DNA from: Anaeromonas frigoriresistens
Lineage (GTDB): Bacteria; Bacillota; Clostridia; Tissierellales; SIT17
DNA: 64,000 nt
Reading direction: 5' to 3'
Assembly: GCF_016820655.1 (NCBI RefSeq)
Contig: NZ_WSFT01000029.1
Location: forward strand, 1 to 64,000
Under the pieces are notes generated by a model, which was not told the DNA's origin, made no database searches, and saw only the letters and a list, made by a program, of their open reading frames with translations. Both the position numbers and the translations under genes were made by a program. Of this stretch, positions 50,015-58,923 are shown piece after piece (positions within the stretch are counted from its first letter, which is position 1; each line of letters begins with the position of its first letter).

Positions 50015-51025
50015 GTGGAAAATAACTTGAAGGTAAAGGTTGATGTATTTATTGAGACTTTTGCCACATTGAAAAAACACTATAAATGGTCAGTTGGGGA
50101 TTTATCACTACGCTTTATAGCTTTAGTATATGTTATTAGTAATAAATCATTTAAGAAAGATGAATTTGATGATATGGTAAAGTATATTAAGAAAAATTCT
50201 GGATTATTTTCTTACTATAGAGGACATAACATGTACTCTATAGCTTCATTATTAATCACTAAATTTGATGAGCCTAAAGAGGCTTTTATTAAACTGAAAG
50301 AATATGATGAGAAAATGAAAGAAAGAGGGTTTAAGAAATCTTCTTACCTATCTATTGCATCCTATGCTCTATTACTTACTAGTGAGGGTGATTATATAGA
50401 TGAGAGAATTGAAAGATCAATGGAATTATATAAAGGAATGAAAAAAAATCACTTTTGGCTAACTGGTACTGATGATTATCCTATTGCAATATTATTGTCA
50501 GAGAAGAAAGAGAATAATGATGCACTTATATCTGAAATAGAGCATAATTATGATACTTTACATAGAGAAGGATTTAGTAGAAGCAATGGTTTGCAATTTC
50601 TATCTCATTTATTAACTTTTGCGCCTACTAAATCTGTACAAATGAAAGCTCAGAAAACAAGAAGTATTTATGACCGACTAAAACAAGATAAATTTCATGT
50701 ATCATCTACCTACTATGGTATATTAGGATTTTTATCTATATTAGGAGAGCATAGTGAAGAAGCAGTTGAGGAAGTTGTAGAAGTTGTTAGATATCTAAAA
50801 TCTAATAAAAACTTTAAATGGACTTATAAAGACATGAATGTATTAGCAGCCACTGCTATTGTTTCAAATAAATATATTGAGAAGCTAAGTCAAAGTAATG
50901 AATTGCTTCAAACAGGAATTGGAATTTCTATTGAAACAATGATAGCAGCGCAAACAGCTGCTCTTATTGCAGCAACTTCAGCTGCCGCATCGGCTAATGC
51001 TGCTACAGCATCTGCAGGAAGTTAA
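50015..51025 (+). CDS. DUF4003 family protein
   Basis: 336 residues from GTG 50015, with AAGGAGG upstream. The pattern KVDVFIETFATLKKHYKWSVGDLSLRFIALVYVI, YRGHNMYSIASLLIT and SGLQ-like FSRSNGLQFLSHLLTF fits DUF4003, a helical family in Bacilli and Clostridia. The end is Ala-rich (TAALIAATSAAASANAATAS), typical of members with a disordered tail. No enzymatic motif, role unknown. Confidence 0.78.
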   Translation: MENNLKVKVDVFIETFATLKKHYKWSVGDLSLRFIALVYVISNKSFKKDEFDDMVKYIKKNSGLFSYYRGHNMYSIASLLITKFDEPKEAFIKLKEYDEKMKERGFKKSSYLSIASYALLLTSEGDYIDERIERSMELYKGMKKNHFWLTGTDDYPIAILLSEKKENNDALISEIEHNYDTLHREGFSRSNGLQFLSHLLTFAPTKSVQMKAQKTRSIYDRLKQDKFHVSSTYYGILGFLSILGEHSEEAVEEVVEVVRYLKSNKNFKWTYKDMNVLAATAIVSNKYIEKLSQSNELLQTGIGISIETMIAAQTAALIAATSAAASANAATASAGS

Positions 51026-51052
51026 TTAGATAACTAAATAAGTTAATTATAC

Positions 51053-51079
51053 AATAGACCTCTTTTTAAGAGGTCTATT
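51053..51079 (+). terminator. Terminator of the DUF4003 gene
   Basis: AATAGACCTCTT pairs perfectly with AAGAGGTCTATT across TTT; only a short T-rich tail follows. Confidence 0.75.
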
Positions 51080-51154
51080 ATATATGCTTGATAAAAGAAG
51101 GGATTCATAAAAATAAATAGAATAATATATTAGTTATAAGGGGGAAGAAAGGAT

Positions 51155-51682
51155 ATGGAGTATAGAGAACTTAAAAGAGAAGAACTTACTTTACTAAGAG
51201 AGATTGAAAGATCAGAAGTGGTTAAAGAGGTTTATTATTGTAAAAATAATAGACTTAGTCTCGTAGATGAATTTTATGATATTCAAGGATGGGACTTAGA
51301 TGAACTTAATAGTTTCATTAGTAGATTATATGATATCTATGATAGAAATGGAACAGTTCTAGGAGCATTTGATAATGATAAAATTGTAGGATTAGTAGCT
51401 TTAGATAGTAAGGCTATTGGTAAGAATAATGACCAACTTAAGCTTGATATGCTCTATGTAAGTAGTACTTATAGAAATAAAGGGATAGGTAAATGCCTCA
51501 TGAATAAAATATCTAGAAAAGCAAAAGACTTAGGAGCAAAAAGCTTGTATATTTCTGCAACACCCTTTAGAAATACAGTGGATTTCTACTCTAGAGTAGG
51601 AGCAAAGTTAACAGATGAAATTATTAAAGAATTATATGACTTGGAACCAGAGGATATTCATATGGTATTAGACTTAAATTAA
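51155..51682 (+). CDS. GNAT-family N-acetyltransferase
   Basis: 175 residues. Motif A LDMLYVSSTYRNKGIGKCLM binds acetyl-CoA; beta4 is GLVALDSKAIG; FYSRVGAKLTDE is the C-terminal motif. Substrate unknown. AAGGATAT-type weak ribosome site. Followed 42 bp later by a paralogue with the same length and layout. Confidence 0.88.
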   Translation: MEYRELKREELTLLREIERSEVVKEVYYCKNNRLSLVDEFYDIQGWDLDELNSFISRLYDIYDRNGTVLGAFDNDKIVGLVALDSKAIGKNNDQLKLDMLYVSSTYRNKGIGKCLMNKISRKAKDLGAKSLYISATPFRNTVDFYSRVGAKLTDEIIKELYDLEPEDIHMVLDLN

Positions 51683-51724
51683 TTCTATGATATTAACTAT
51701 ATTATAAAAATAGGGGGCAAATAT

Positions 51725-52255
51725 ATGTCAGATATTATCTATAGAAACTTAGAGTTAACCGAGTGTGAGAAGATTAATGAAATGAATCCATATCAGTATA
51801 TTGGAAAGGCATGGAGAGAGGTAGATGGGAAAAGACAATTAGTGGAAATTGATTATCATGAAACTGATTGGCCTAATGGATACGAAGAACATTTTACTAA
51901 TTTAAAGGACACTATAATAAATGGTGGAATTGCAATTGGCGCGTTTGAAAATGATAAATTAATAGGGTTTGTAACAGTAAAATCTGAGATCTTTGGAGAA
52001 AAGTATAAACATGTTTTATTAGATCAACTTTTTATTACACTGGAGTATAGAGGAAAAGGAATAGGTAAAGAATTATTCTTTAAATCAGCAAATAGAGTAA
52101 AAGAATGGAATGTAGACAAACTATATATTTGTGCTGGTTCAGCTGAAGAAACAATTGCATTTTACTTTGCAATAGGATGTCAAGAAGCTGAAGAGGTTAA
52201 TAGAGAATTCTATGAAAGCGATCCAAGGGATTTTCAATTAGAGTTTGAACTATAA
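51725..52255 (+). CDS. GNAT-family N-acetyltransferase (paralogue of preceding gene)
   Basis: 176 residues. Motif A LDQLFITLEYRGKGIGKELF, then IAFYFAIGCQEAEEV. Both proteins end with a D/E-x-x-D-I/F-x-L-x-L type tail (EPEDIHMVLDL and DPRDFQLEFEL), so the two genes arose by tandem duplication and diverged. Substrate unknown. Confidence 0.88.
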   Translation: MSDIIYRNLELTECEKINEMNPYQYIGKAWREVDGKRQLVEIDYHETDWPNGYEEHFTNLKDTIINGGIAIGAFENDKLIGFVTVKSEIFGEKYKHVLLDQLFITLEYRGKGIGKELFFKSANRVKEWNVDKLYICAGSAEETIAFYFAIGCQEAEEVNREFYESDPRDFQLEFEL

Positions 52256-52302
52256 TTCAATTAGGAATTATTTTAACCTTGGAGTGCTTTATAGACTGAA
52301 AT

Positions 52303-52791
52303 TTAACATAATACAATAATTTTGTAGGGTGTAGTCTGTGCAGGGATACTTCTAGTGGTAGGTCCATACACAACTACTAGGTTTCTATTTCTAGGAATGG
52401 TAATAAAAGGCTGGCCATTTTCCAATAGAACAGGAGTTAAGGGTGATAAATTTAATTTTAGAGTTCCATCGCTACTAATTAATTGGGTATCAAAATAGTC
52501 TACCTTCACATTTTGATACTCAGAAACTTTTGTCATAACAATTGCTCGTAATTGAGGTGGAAAAATAAGAGGAGTAGGTGCCAATGCATCGTAAAATCCA
52601 GTCACAAAATCTCCTTCTTTTATCATTACTCCATCTACAAAGTAAGTATCCGGTGTAACTACAAAATTTACTATTCCTTCATCTCTATTTTCTACAGAAA
52701 CTAATTTTGTACATCCAATTCTATCTGTACTACCTCTCCATAAATGATCAATATTGGTAATTATCCCAGAGAAAGATTTAAATAATGCCAT
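52303..52791 (-). CDS. Conserved clostridial protein of unknown function, beta-rich
   Basis: 162 residues. FSGIITNIDHLW, NFVVTPDTYFVDGVMIKEGDFVTGFYDALAPTPLIFPPQ and a C-terminal NRNLVVVYGPTTRSIPAQTTPYKIIVLC are strongly conserved features of an unnamed Firmicutes family that looks like OB or beta-barrel folds in tandem. No signal peptide. Divergent from perR; GGAGGTATAAAC upstream. Confidence 0.75.
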   Translation of the reverse strand: MALFKSFSGIITNIDHLWRGSTDRIGCTKLVSVENRDEGIVNFVVTPDTYFVDGVMIKEGDFVTGFYDALAPTPLIFPPQLRAIVMTKVSEYQNVKVDYFDTQLISSDGTLKLNLSPLTPVLLENGQPFITIPRNRNLVVVYGPTTRSIPAQTTPYKIIVLC

Positions 52792-52881
52792 AGTTTATAC
52801 CTCCATATATATTTATTTATCTACTATAAAGTATGCATCTCTATATAATTAGGTAACTTAAGAAAAAAAATTAATAAATAC

Positions 52882-52929
52882 TTGACAAGTGTCATAATTT
52901 TTATTATGATTAGATTGTAATCATTACAA
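52882..52929 (+). promoter_or_regulatory. perR-rbr promoter with PerR box
   Basis: TTGACA (52882-52887), 17-bp spacer, TATGAT (52905-52910). TTGTAATCATTACAA (52915-52929) is a perfect 7-1-7 palindrome of the Fur/PerR type (PerR consensus TTATAATnATTATAA), just at the start point, so binding would block transcription. This suggests autorepression released by peroxide. Confidence 0.82.
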
Positions 52930-52998
52930 ACTTAAAATCATTACATATTACAATTATAAAATATTAAAGGAGATGAAGGAGAACTTATCCAGTTAATT

Positions 52999-53409
52999 AT
53001 GAAAAATAACGTAAGTGAATATTTAAAAGAACATGGAATAAAGCCTTCATTGCAAAGAATTAAAATATATGAATATTTAGTAGAGAATAAAAATCACCCT
53101 ACAGTAGAGAAAATATATAATGATTTAATTGATGAAATACCTACACTATCTAAAACAACAGTATATAATACATTTAATTTGTTTATGGAAAAAAACATTC
53201 TTACTATGATAACAATAGAGGAGAATGAAACAAGATATGATGCAGATACTACTTTTCATGGCCATTTTAAATGCAACAAATGTGGAGAAGTATATGACTT
53301 TCAGGTTGAGAAGGTACAATTAAAAGAAGATATTTTAGAAGGATTTGAAATTAATCAAAGACATTTATACTTTAAAGGTAAGTGTAAAAGATGCCTTAAA
53401 AGTATTTAA
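52999..53409 (+). CDS. perR: Peroxide-sensing repressor PerR (Fur family)
   Basis: 136 residues. Winged helix (KPSLQRIKIYEYLVENKNHPTVEKIY, LSKTTVYNTFNLF). Regulatory-metal residues line up with Bacillus PerR at a constant offset of four: His33, Asp81, His87, His89, Asp100. The Asp at the last site points to PerR rather than Fur. Structural zinc Cys92/Cys95 and the C-terminal CKRC. Metal-catalysed His oxidation by H2O2 inactivates it. Cotranscribed with rubrerythrin, 32 bp downstream. Confidence 0.9.
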   Translation: MKNNVSEYLKEHGIKPSLQRIKIYEYLVENKNHPTVEKIYNDLIDEIPTLSKTTVYNTFNLFMEKNILTMITIEENETRYDADTTFHGHFKCNKCGEVYDFQVEKVQLKEDILEGFEINQRHLYFKGKCKRCLKSI

Positions 53410-53441
53410 ATAATATAATAATAAAGGGGAGAAGTATTAAT

Positions 53442-54017
53442 ATGGCAAGTTTAAAAGGAACTAAGACAGAACAAAATTTACTTAAAGCATTTGCTGGGGA
53501 ATCTCAAGCAAGAAATCGTTACACAATGTTTGCAAAGCAAGCAAAGAAAGAGGGATATGAGCAAATAGCAGATTTCTTTTTACAAACAGCAGAAAATGAA
53601 TATCAACATGCAAAAATATTCTTTAGCTTCTTAGAAGGTGGAGATGTTGAAATAACAGCTACATATCCAGCAGGAAAAGTAGGAACGACTGCTGAAAACT
53701 TAAAAGCTGCAGCTGATGGAGAAAATGAAGAATTTGTTTCTATATATCCTGAGTTTGCAAAAATAGCAGAAGAAGAAGGATTTAAGAAAGTAGCATTTGC
53801 ATTTAAAACAATAGCAGAAATAGAAAAAGATCATGAAGAGCGTTACTTGCAATTACTCGATAATGTTAAAAATGAGTTAGTATTTAAGAAAGAAAATGAG
53901 CAAAGCTGGTATTGCCGTAAATGCGGTCATGTGCATACCGGTGAAAAAGCTCCTGGAGTATGTCCAGTGTGTAAACATCCAGAAGCGTACTTCGAAATTA
54001 AACAGTCAAACTATTAA
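53442..54017 (+). CDS. rbr: Rubrerythrin
   Basis: 191 residues. Diiron four-helix domain with GESQARNRYTMFAKQAKKEGYEQIA, ENEYQHAK and AEIEKDHEERY (E-x-x-H ligands); C-terminal rubredoxin domain with CRKCGHVHTGEKAPGVCPVC. Reduces hydrogen peroxide in anaerobes using rubredoxin-type electrons. Second gene of the PerR-controlled unit. Confidence 0.96.
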   Translation: MASLKGTKTEQNLLKAFAGESQARNRYTMFAKQAKKEGYEQIADFFLQTAENEYQHAKIFFSFLEGGDVEITATYPAGKVGTTAENLKAAADGENEEFVSIYPEFAKIAEEEGFKKVAFAFKTIAEIEKDHEERYLQLLDNVKNELVFKKENEQSWYCRKCGHVHTGEKAPGVCPVCKHPEAYFEIKQSNY

Positions 54018-54025
54018 TGATAATT

Positions 54026-54069
54026 ATTTAAAAATCCACTCTCTAGTACTAGAGAGTGGATTTTTAAAT
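54026..54069. terminator. Terminator of the perR-rbr operon
   Basis: Perfect 44-bp palindrome with core CCACTCTCTAGTACTAGAGA and flanking AAAA/TTTTT. Confidence 0.92.
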
Positions 54070-54153
54070 ATATTTATTAGAATAGATATTTAATGTATCA
54101 AACTTGGGTAAGTTATAAGTAATGGCATATTAAATTATGAAAGGAGATATATT

Positions 54154-54543
54154 ATGAAAATGATATATGAAGTAGAGACAAAAAAGTTATTTAGTGAAGC
54201 AGTAGAAAGCTTAAAAGAAAGTTTAAGTAATAATAACTTTGGAGTGCTTTGGGAATTAAACTTTAAAGATAAGTTAGAGGAAAAAGGACTTGAGTTTGAT
54301 AATAACTTTAAAATATTTGAGGTATGTAATCCAAAGCAGGCTAAGGAAGTACTTGAAAGACATTTAGAAGTTGGATACTTTTTACCTTGTAAAATAGTTA
54401 TTTATGAAAAAGATGATTCTGTAAAAATAGGTATGTTAAAACCATCAGAGTTAATTGATATTATGGATGATCAAGAATTATCTAAGATAGGAGCAGAAGT
54501 AGAAAAAGAGTTGAAGACTGCCATAGATAGGGCTGCAAATTAA
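54154..54543 (+). CDS. DUF302 family protein
   Basis: 129 residues. Alpha/beta sandwich of DUF302: FSEAVESLKESLSNNNFGVLWELNFKDKLEEKGLEF, VCNPKQAKEVLERHLEVGYFLPCKIVIYE. Homologues are small cytoplasmic proteins near redox and metal genes, role unknown. AAAGGAGATAT ribosome site. Enclosed by strong terminators on both sides. Confidence 0.85.
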   Translation: MKMIYEVETKKLFSEAVESLKESLSNNNFGVLWELNFKDKLEEKGLEFDNNFKIFEVCNPKQAKEVLERHLEVGYFLPCKIVIYEKDDSVKIGMLKPSELIDIMDDQELSKIGAEVEKELKTAIDRAAN

Positions 54544-54544
54544 A

Positions 54545-54597
54545 ATATACAAAAAGACAAGGCATTCTATTATAGAATGCCTTGTCTTTTTGTATAT
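54545..54597. terminator. Terminator after the DUF302 gene
   Basis: 25-bp perfect stem (core GACAAGGCATTCTA/TAGAATGCCTTGTC, extended by A5/T5 and ATATAC/GTATAT) with a 3-base loop. Confidence 0.92.
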
Positions 54598-54700
54598 AAG
54601 AAATATTTATTTATATAAGTATATTTGATATGCATATAAATTTACTGTTAGTTAGACTATAATATATAATATGAATGAATTATATATTGAGGAGGCAATT

Positions 54701-55150
54701 ATGAAATCTTTTATACGTAATACACTTGTAGTAGCTATTGTTGCATTCTTATTTCAGCTTGTATGGGAATATGTTCAATGCGGCTACTTTTATACTATGG
54801 GTGAAGTGACTGGTCATACTAGATTGATGATGAGTGCTACCATTGGTGATATGAATATGAGCATAATATTATATTGGATATTATCCTATATCAATAATGA
54901 TATTAATTGGATTATAGGTAAGTGGAAGAAGCATGATTATGCTATAACAACATTATATGCATTGTTTTTAAGTTTCTATTTTGAGATTCACGCTTTACAT
55001 ACTAACAGATGGGGATATAATCCTGATACGATGCCTTTATTTCCAAATACGCCTGTCGCCTTAATACCAGTGATCCAACTTGTTATACTTTTTCCTGTGA
55101 TTTTCTTTGTAAGTAAATTAATAATTAAGAGATTTAAGCTAAAAAGATAG
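54701..55150 (+). CDS. Four-helix integral membrane protein, unknown function
   Basis: 149 residues from ATG 54701, because TTGAGGAGG lies 9 bases upstream (ATG 54671 in frame has none). Four hydrophobic helices; LVWEYVQCGYFYTMGEVTGHTRLMMSATIGDMNMSI and FYFEIHALHTNRWGYNPDTMPLFPNTPVALIPV have conserved-looking polar residues (Glu, His, Trp). Similar proteins are annotated as hypothetical membrane proteins in many bacteria. Confidence 0.7.
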   Translation: MKSFIRNTLVVAIVAFLFQLVWEYVQCGYFYTMGEVTGHTRLMMSATIGDMNMSIILYWILSYINNDINWIIGKWKKHDYAITTLYALFLSFYFEIHALHTNRWGYNPDTMPLFPNTPVALIPVIQLVILFPVIFFVSKLIIKRFKLKR

Positions 55151-55182
55151 TTAGTCGAGATTATTCGATTAGCTATCTTTTT
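55141..55182 (+). terminator. Terminator of the membrane-protein gene
   Basis: AAAAAGATAGTTAGTCGA pairs with TCGATTAGCTATCTTTTT (two G-T pairs); overlaps the stop codon. Confidence 0.8.
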
Positions 55183-55500
55183 AAATTTAACTAAGCTATA
55201 ATTCAATTATATGTTTAACCCTAGTTACTTTACTGGTTTGTTCATTTAGGGAGTACATGTGATTTTTATTTAATTTATGTATATCATCAATGCACTACTT
55301 ATAAAAGTTATATGGAATAGTATGATAAACTCAATTGAAAAATATGTACAAAGGGCTCCAAACTTGATTTGTTTATATCAAAGGAACTAAGGGTAAAAAT
55401 CCTATATAGAAGTATTTACATAAAGTAAGAATAAAAAACAAAAGATATGATTAGATATTTTATAATTATTATAAACTTTTATATTAAGGAGTGTGATTGA
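55183..55500. other. Intergenic region upstream of the copper ATPase
   Basis: About 315 bp, AT-rich, no convincing gene, repeat or strong promoter. A TAAGGAGTG ribosome site lies at its 3' end. Confidence 0.4.
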
Positions 55501-57462
55501 ATGAATAGTGAAAATGATCATCATGATCATCACAAAATGATGATTGAAGACTTTAAGAAAAGATTTTATATTTCATTGATTGTTACAATACCAATACTTA
55601 TACTTTCACCTATGATTCAAGAGTGGGTAAATATAAGCGTAGATTTTACTGGTAGTAAATATATATTATTTGCTTTAGCTACCTTTATTTATTTTTATGG
55701 AGGATGGCCATTTTTAACAGGATTTATAGATGAGATCAAGATAAAGAAACCCGGGATGATGACCTTGATAGCTATGGCAATATCTGTAGCCTATCTATAT
55801 AGTAGTGCAACGGTCTTTGGGTTGGAAGGTAATGACTTCTTTTGGGAGTTAGCCACCCTTGTTGACATAATGTTACTTGGACACTGGATCGAAATGAAAT
55901 CTGTATTAAGTGCATCCAAAGCCCTTGATAAATTAGCGGAATTAATGCCAGATGAAGCCCATCTATTTAAAGACGGTGATGTGGTAGATGTGGATGTAAA
56001 GGAATTAAATTCAGGAGATAAAATATTAATAAAACCGGGAGAAAAAATTCCCGCTGATGGAACTATTGTAAAAGGGAGTAGTTATATAAATGAATCCATG
56101 TTAACAGGAGAGTCTAAACCTGTAGAGAAGAATAAGGGTGATGAGTTAATAGGTGGTTCAGTTAATGGTGAAGGTTCTCTAGAGGTAAAGGTAGAAAATT
56201 TAGGAGAAGATTCTTATCTATCTAAGGTAATTAATATGGTAAAACAAGCTCAAGAATCTAAATCAAAAACTCAGAACCTTGCAGATAGAGCAGCCTTTTG
56301 GCTTACTATAATTGCTTTAACACTAGGTTTTGCTACCCTTATTGTTTGGCTATTTTTAGGAAGAAGTTTTACTTTTGCGATTGCTAGAATGGCAACTGTA
56401 ATGGTAATTACTTGTCCTCATGCATTAGGTCTAGCAACTCCCCTAGTAGTTGCCACTTCTACAGCTTTGTCGGCTAAAAATGGACTGCTTATAAGAAATA
56501 GAACAGCGTTTGAGAATTCAAGAAAAATTGATACTATCGTATTTGATAAAACAGGAACATTAACTCTAGGAGAGTTTGGTGTAAATTTTATAGAAATATT
56601 TAATGAAAATTATGATGAACAGAGAGTTATTCAATTAGCGTCAGCCTTAGAAAATAACTCAGAACACCCCATTGCTACTGGAATTATAAGAAAAGCTAAG
56701 GAAATGGATATAGAACCTTTAGATATGAATGATTTTCAAGCTATGAAAGGTAAAGGTGTAAAGGGGAAAATAGAGAATAAGGATGTTATGGTAGTAAGTC
56801 CTGGATATCTCAAAAATAATGACATATCTCTTCCTTCTGATTTACCAGATCATGATATATCTACTAATGTATTTTTACTAGTAAATGATGAGTTAATCGC
56901 AGCTATAGGTCTTGCTGATAAAATTAGAGAAGAATCCTACGAAGCTATCGAATCCTTAAAAGAACAAGGAATAAAATGTTGGATGTTAACGGGAGATAAT
57001 GAAAAAACAGCTGCTCAGGTATCAAAGGAGTTAAATTTAGATGGTTATTTTGCAGAGGTTCTACCGGATGAAAAACAAGATAAAATAAAAGAATTACAAG
57101 AAGATAAAAAGTATGTAGCCATGACCGGAGATGGAGTAAATGATGCACCTGCTTTAGCTCAAGCCGATGTAGGTATCGCTATAGGCTCTGGAACAGATGT
57201 AGCTGCTGAAACTGCCGACATAATTCTAGTCAATAGTAATCCTCAAGATGTAGTGTCTCTAATTAAATTTGGTAAAGCTACTTATAAGAAGATGATTCAG
57301 AACCTTATATGGGCTACTGGATACAATGTAATTGCCATCCCATTAGCAGCTGGAGTACTTTATAGTGTAGGTATAGTAATATCACCAGCAGTTGGAGCAA
57401 TACTAATGTCCTTAAGTACAGTGATAGTAGCAATTAATGCCAAGCTTTTGAAAGTAAACTAA
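55501..57462 (+). CDS. copB: CopB-type copper-translocating P-type ATPase (CPH motif)
   Basis: 653 residues. Short His-rich N-terminus (NDHHDHHKM) instead of CxxC domains. Membrane motif CPH (Cys305-Pro306-His307 in VITCPHALGLATPL), which marks the P1B-3 / CopB group, unlike CPC of CopA. Phosphorylation site DKTGTLT (Asp349), actuator TGES, nucleotide-binding EHPIATG and hinge TGDGVNDAPALAQAD. Exports copper (Cu(I) or Cu(II)). It converges on a leftward cluster of small Met/Cys/His-rich proteins that probably belong to the same stress response. Confidence 0.92.
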   Translation: MNSENDHHDHHKMMIEDFKKRFYISLIVTIPILILSPMIQEWVNISVDFTGSKYILFALATFIYFYGGWPFLTGFIDEIKIKKPGMMTLIAMAISVAYLYSSATVFGLEGNDFFWELATLVDIMLLGHWIEMKSVLSASKALDKLAELMPDEAHLFKDGDVVDVDVKELNSGDKILIKPGEKIPADGTIVKGSSYINESMLTGESKPVEKNKGDELIGGSVNGEGSLEVKVENLGEDSYLSKVINMVKQAQESKSKTQNLADRAAFWLTIIALTLGFATLIVWLFLGRSFTFAIARMATVMVITCPHALGLATPLVVATSTALSAKNGLLIRNRTAFENSRKIDTIVFDKTGTLTLGEFGVNFIEIFNENYDEQRVIQLASALENNSEHPIATGIIRKAKEMDIEPLDMNDFQAMKGKGVKGKIENKDVMVVSPGYLKNNDISLPSDLPDHDISTNVFLLVNDELIAAIGLADKIREESYEAIESLKEQGIKCWMLTGDNEKTAAQVSKELNLDGYFAEVLPDEKQDKIKELQEDKKYVAMTGDGVNDAPALAQADVGIAIGSGTDVAAETADIILVNSNPQDVVSLIKFGKATYKKMIQNLIWATGYNVIAIPLAAGVLYSVGIVISPAVGAILMSLSTVIVAINAKLLKVN

Positions 57463-57502
57463 TATAATACCCTCTGGAATTTATTCCAGAGGGTATTATA
57501 TT
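57461..57502. terminator. Bidirectional terminator shared by copB and the leftward metal-binding operon
   Basis: AATATAATACCCTCTGGAAT pairs perfectly with ATTCCAGAGGGTATTATATT across TT. It overlaps the stop codons of both converging genes. Confidence 0.9.
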
Positions 57503-57944
57503 AGAAACTATTCATCATAGAAGAGGTATTTTCATCATTTCCATGACAAGCTTCAGCACCACCCATGGAATTATGCATCTCAATCATTTGATCTTTATCC
57601 ATAGTTTCCATCATACTTGCCATATGTTCATAGCCACTTTCTTTCATGATTTGAGTCATTTTCTCATAGTCTTCATCAGTTAAATTATTCATGAAATCAT
57701 CTACTACTTCATAGTTTTTCTTTTCTAGAGCTTTGGCTACATCTTTATATCCATTTTTTCTCATAATTTTTAGCATATCTTTATAATTAGACTTTTGATC
57801 TTTAGATTGCAGATTTTCTTCGACTTTTTCATTGCTTATAATATTATTTGCTAATGTTTTTTCTTCATCTCCATATACAAAGCCGCTTAGAACTCCTATT
57901 GCTAATAAACCAACAATAAAGAATACGATACCTTTTTTCTTCAT
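57501..57944 (-). CDS. Exported Met-rich, probable copper-binding protein
   Basis: 147 residues. N-terminal signal peptide (KKKGIVFFIVGLLAIGVLSGFVYG), then an acidic helical domain with two related segments (MLKIMRKNGYKDVAKALEK and MTQIMKESGYEHMASMMET) and a C-terminal Met/His/Cys-rich tail (MIEMHNSMGGAEACHGNDEN, SSMMNS). Met-rich clusters outside the membrane usually bind Cu(I) or Ag(I). Shares the motif CHGNxEN with the next gene. Last gene of the leftward operon, facing copB. Confidence 0.7.
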   Translation of the reverse strand: MKKKGIVFFIVGLLAIGVLSGFVYGDEEKTLANNIISNEKVEENLQSKDQKSNYKDMLKIMRKNGYKDVAKALEKKNYEVVDDFMNNLTDEDYEKMTQIMKESGYEHMASMMETMDKDQMIEMHNSMGGAEACHGNDENTSSMMNSF

Positions 57945-57964
57945 ATTTATTACTCCTTTATATT

Positions 57965-58249
57965 TTATTTTTGTCCTTCTAACTCTTTATTTTCTCTATT
58001 ACCATGGCAACCACCAGAATTTCCATTTCTCATCATTACTACCATCATTCCAATATGAAGTAAAGGACAAAGTAATAGGATAAAGGTTGCCCCTATAGAC
58101 TCTGTAAATCCTAGCAATGGTAAAGAAATGGCTAATACAATTGGTATTAGACAACATAACATCATCATTTTTCCATGTTTTTTCTTATGTTTACCATCAT
58201 TATTAGTTTGATTTTCTTCATGACAGGATGTACTTTGATTATCTTTCAT
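57965..58249 (-). CDS. DUF2933-like small membrane protein
   Basis: 94 residues: Cys/His-containing N-terminus (STSCHEENQ), Lys/His-rich stretch, two membrane helices (MMMLCCLIPIVLAISLPLLG and ATFILLLCPLLHIGMMVVMM), and a tail with GGCHGNREN. The CPLLHIGMM pattern is that of DUF2933, often found beside copper genes. Probably handles metal at the membrane. Confidence 0.68.
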   Translation of the reverse strand: MKDNQSTSCHEENQTNNDGKHKKKHGKMMMLCCLIPIVLAISLPLLGFTESIGATFILLLCPLLHIGMMVVMMRNGNSGGCHGNRENKELEGQK

Positions 58250-58269
58250 TGATATTCCCCTTTCAATTT

Positions 58270-58662
58270 TTAAAATGATACTTCATCAATATCTGTTTTA
58301 TTTACTTCTTTAAAATTCTCTATATTAATTGAGATTTTATTAGGGAGACATACTATTGTTTCATAGCGGTTATTAATCCACCCTGTTTCTGAACAAATTT
58401 TTTCAGGACAAAACAATTCATCCATTTCTAGCATTCTAATCTTTCCATCTTTTATCTGTAGATAACCTAACTCATTCTTAAATTTAAATTCAATAGTTTT
58501 GTCTGTGGTATCTTCTATTAATAGTTTTTTTATTACTTCTTTATCTATTTGAACAATAACATATTTTTTACTCGAAGTAGAATTTAAGTTATTAATAAAC
58601 ATATTGATAAAAAGAGCTAAAGTTAGAATAATAAAAATTATTAATATATCACCTTTTTTCAT
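58270..58662 (-). CDS. NusG domain II-containing membrane-anchored protein
   Basis: 130 residues. One N-terminal membrane helix (ILIIFIILTLALFINMFI), then a small beta domain: LGYLQIKDGKIRMLEMDELFCPEKICSETGWINNRYETIVCLPNKISINIE matches extracytoplasmic 'NusG II' proteins with a CPxxxC pair and VCLPN. Usually associated with thiol-redox or electron-transfer genes; here in a metal-related operon. Role unknown. Confidence 0.8.
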   Translation of the reverse strand: MKKGDILIIFIILTLALFINMFINNLNSTSSKKYVIVQIDKEVIKKLLIEDTTDKTIEFKFKNELGYLQIKDGKIRMLEMDELFCPEKICSETGWINNRYETIVCLPNKISINIENFKEVNKTDIDEVSF

Positions 58663-58700
58663 AGGTAGGTCCTACTTTCTAATAATAAACTCAGTATTAT

Positions 58701-58835
58701 TTATTTCTTCTTACTTTTAGAATAAGAACCATTGCTTTGCTGATTTACTTCACAACAATCCATTCTTCCTGATCCGAAATTTTCTTTATTTGTATCAGCT
58801 AATTTTTCAAGAAATTTTTTAAACCATTTTTTCAC
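58701..58835 (-). CDS. LDCC-motif type mini-protein, putative metal binding
   Basis: 44 residues from GTG 58835, with GGAGAGAT upstream. KKWFKKFLEKLADTNKENFGSGRMDCCEVNQQ resembles the small clostridial peptides with a conserved (L/M)DCC motif thought to bind metal. First gene of the leftward operon, 38 bp before the NusG II gene. Confidence 0.65.
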   Translation of the reverse strand: MKKWFKKFLEKLADTNKENFGSGRMDCCEVNQQSNGSYSKSKKK

Positions 58836-58902
58836 TTCTAATCTCTCCTTTAATTCTATTTATATCTTTATATATTATTAATGCAATCTGTATGCCAAAT
58901 AT

Positions 58903-58923
58903 AGATTTAGTTAAACTAAATCT
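58903..58923. promoter_or_regulatory. 21-bp perfect palindrome upstream of the leftward metal operon
   Basis: AGATTTAGTT-A-AACTAAATCT, about 70 bp before the GTG of the first gene, close to a TTGGCA-like -35 on the minus strand. No T-run follows on either transcript side, so an operator (for a CopY- or MerR-like regulator) is likelier than a terminator. The regulator is not in the window. Confidence 0.5.
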
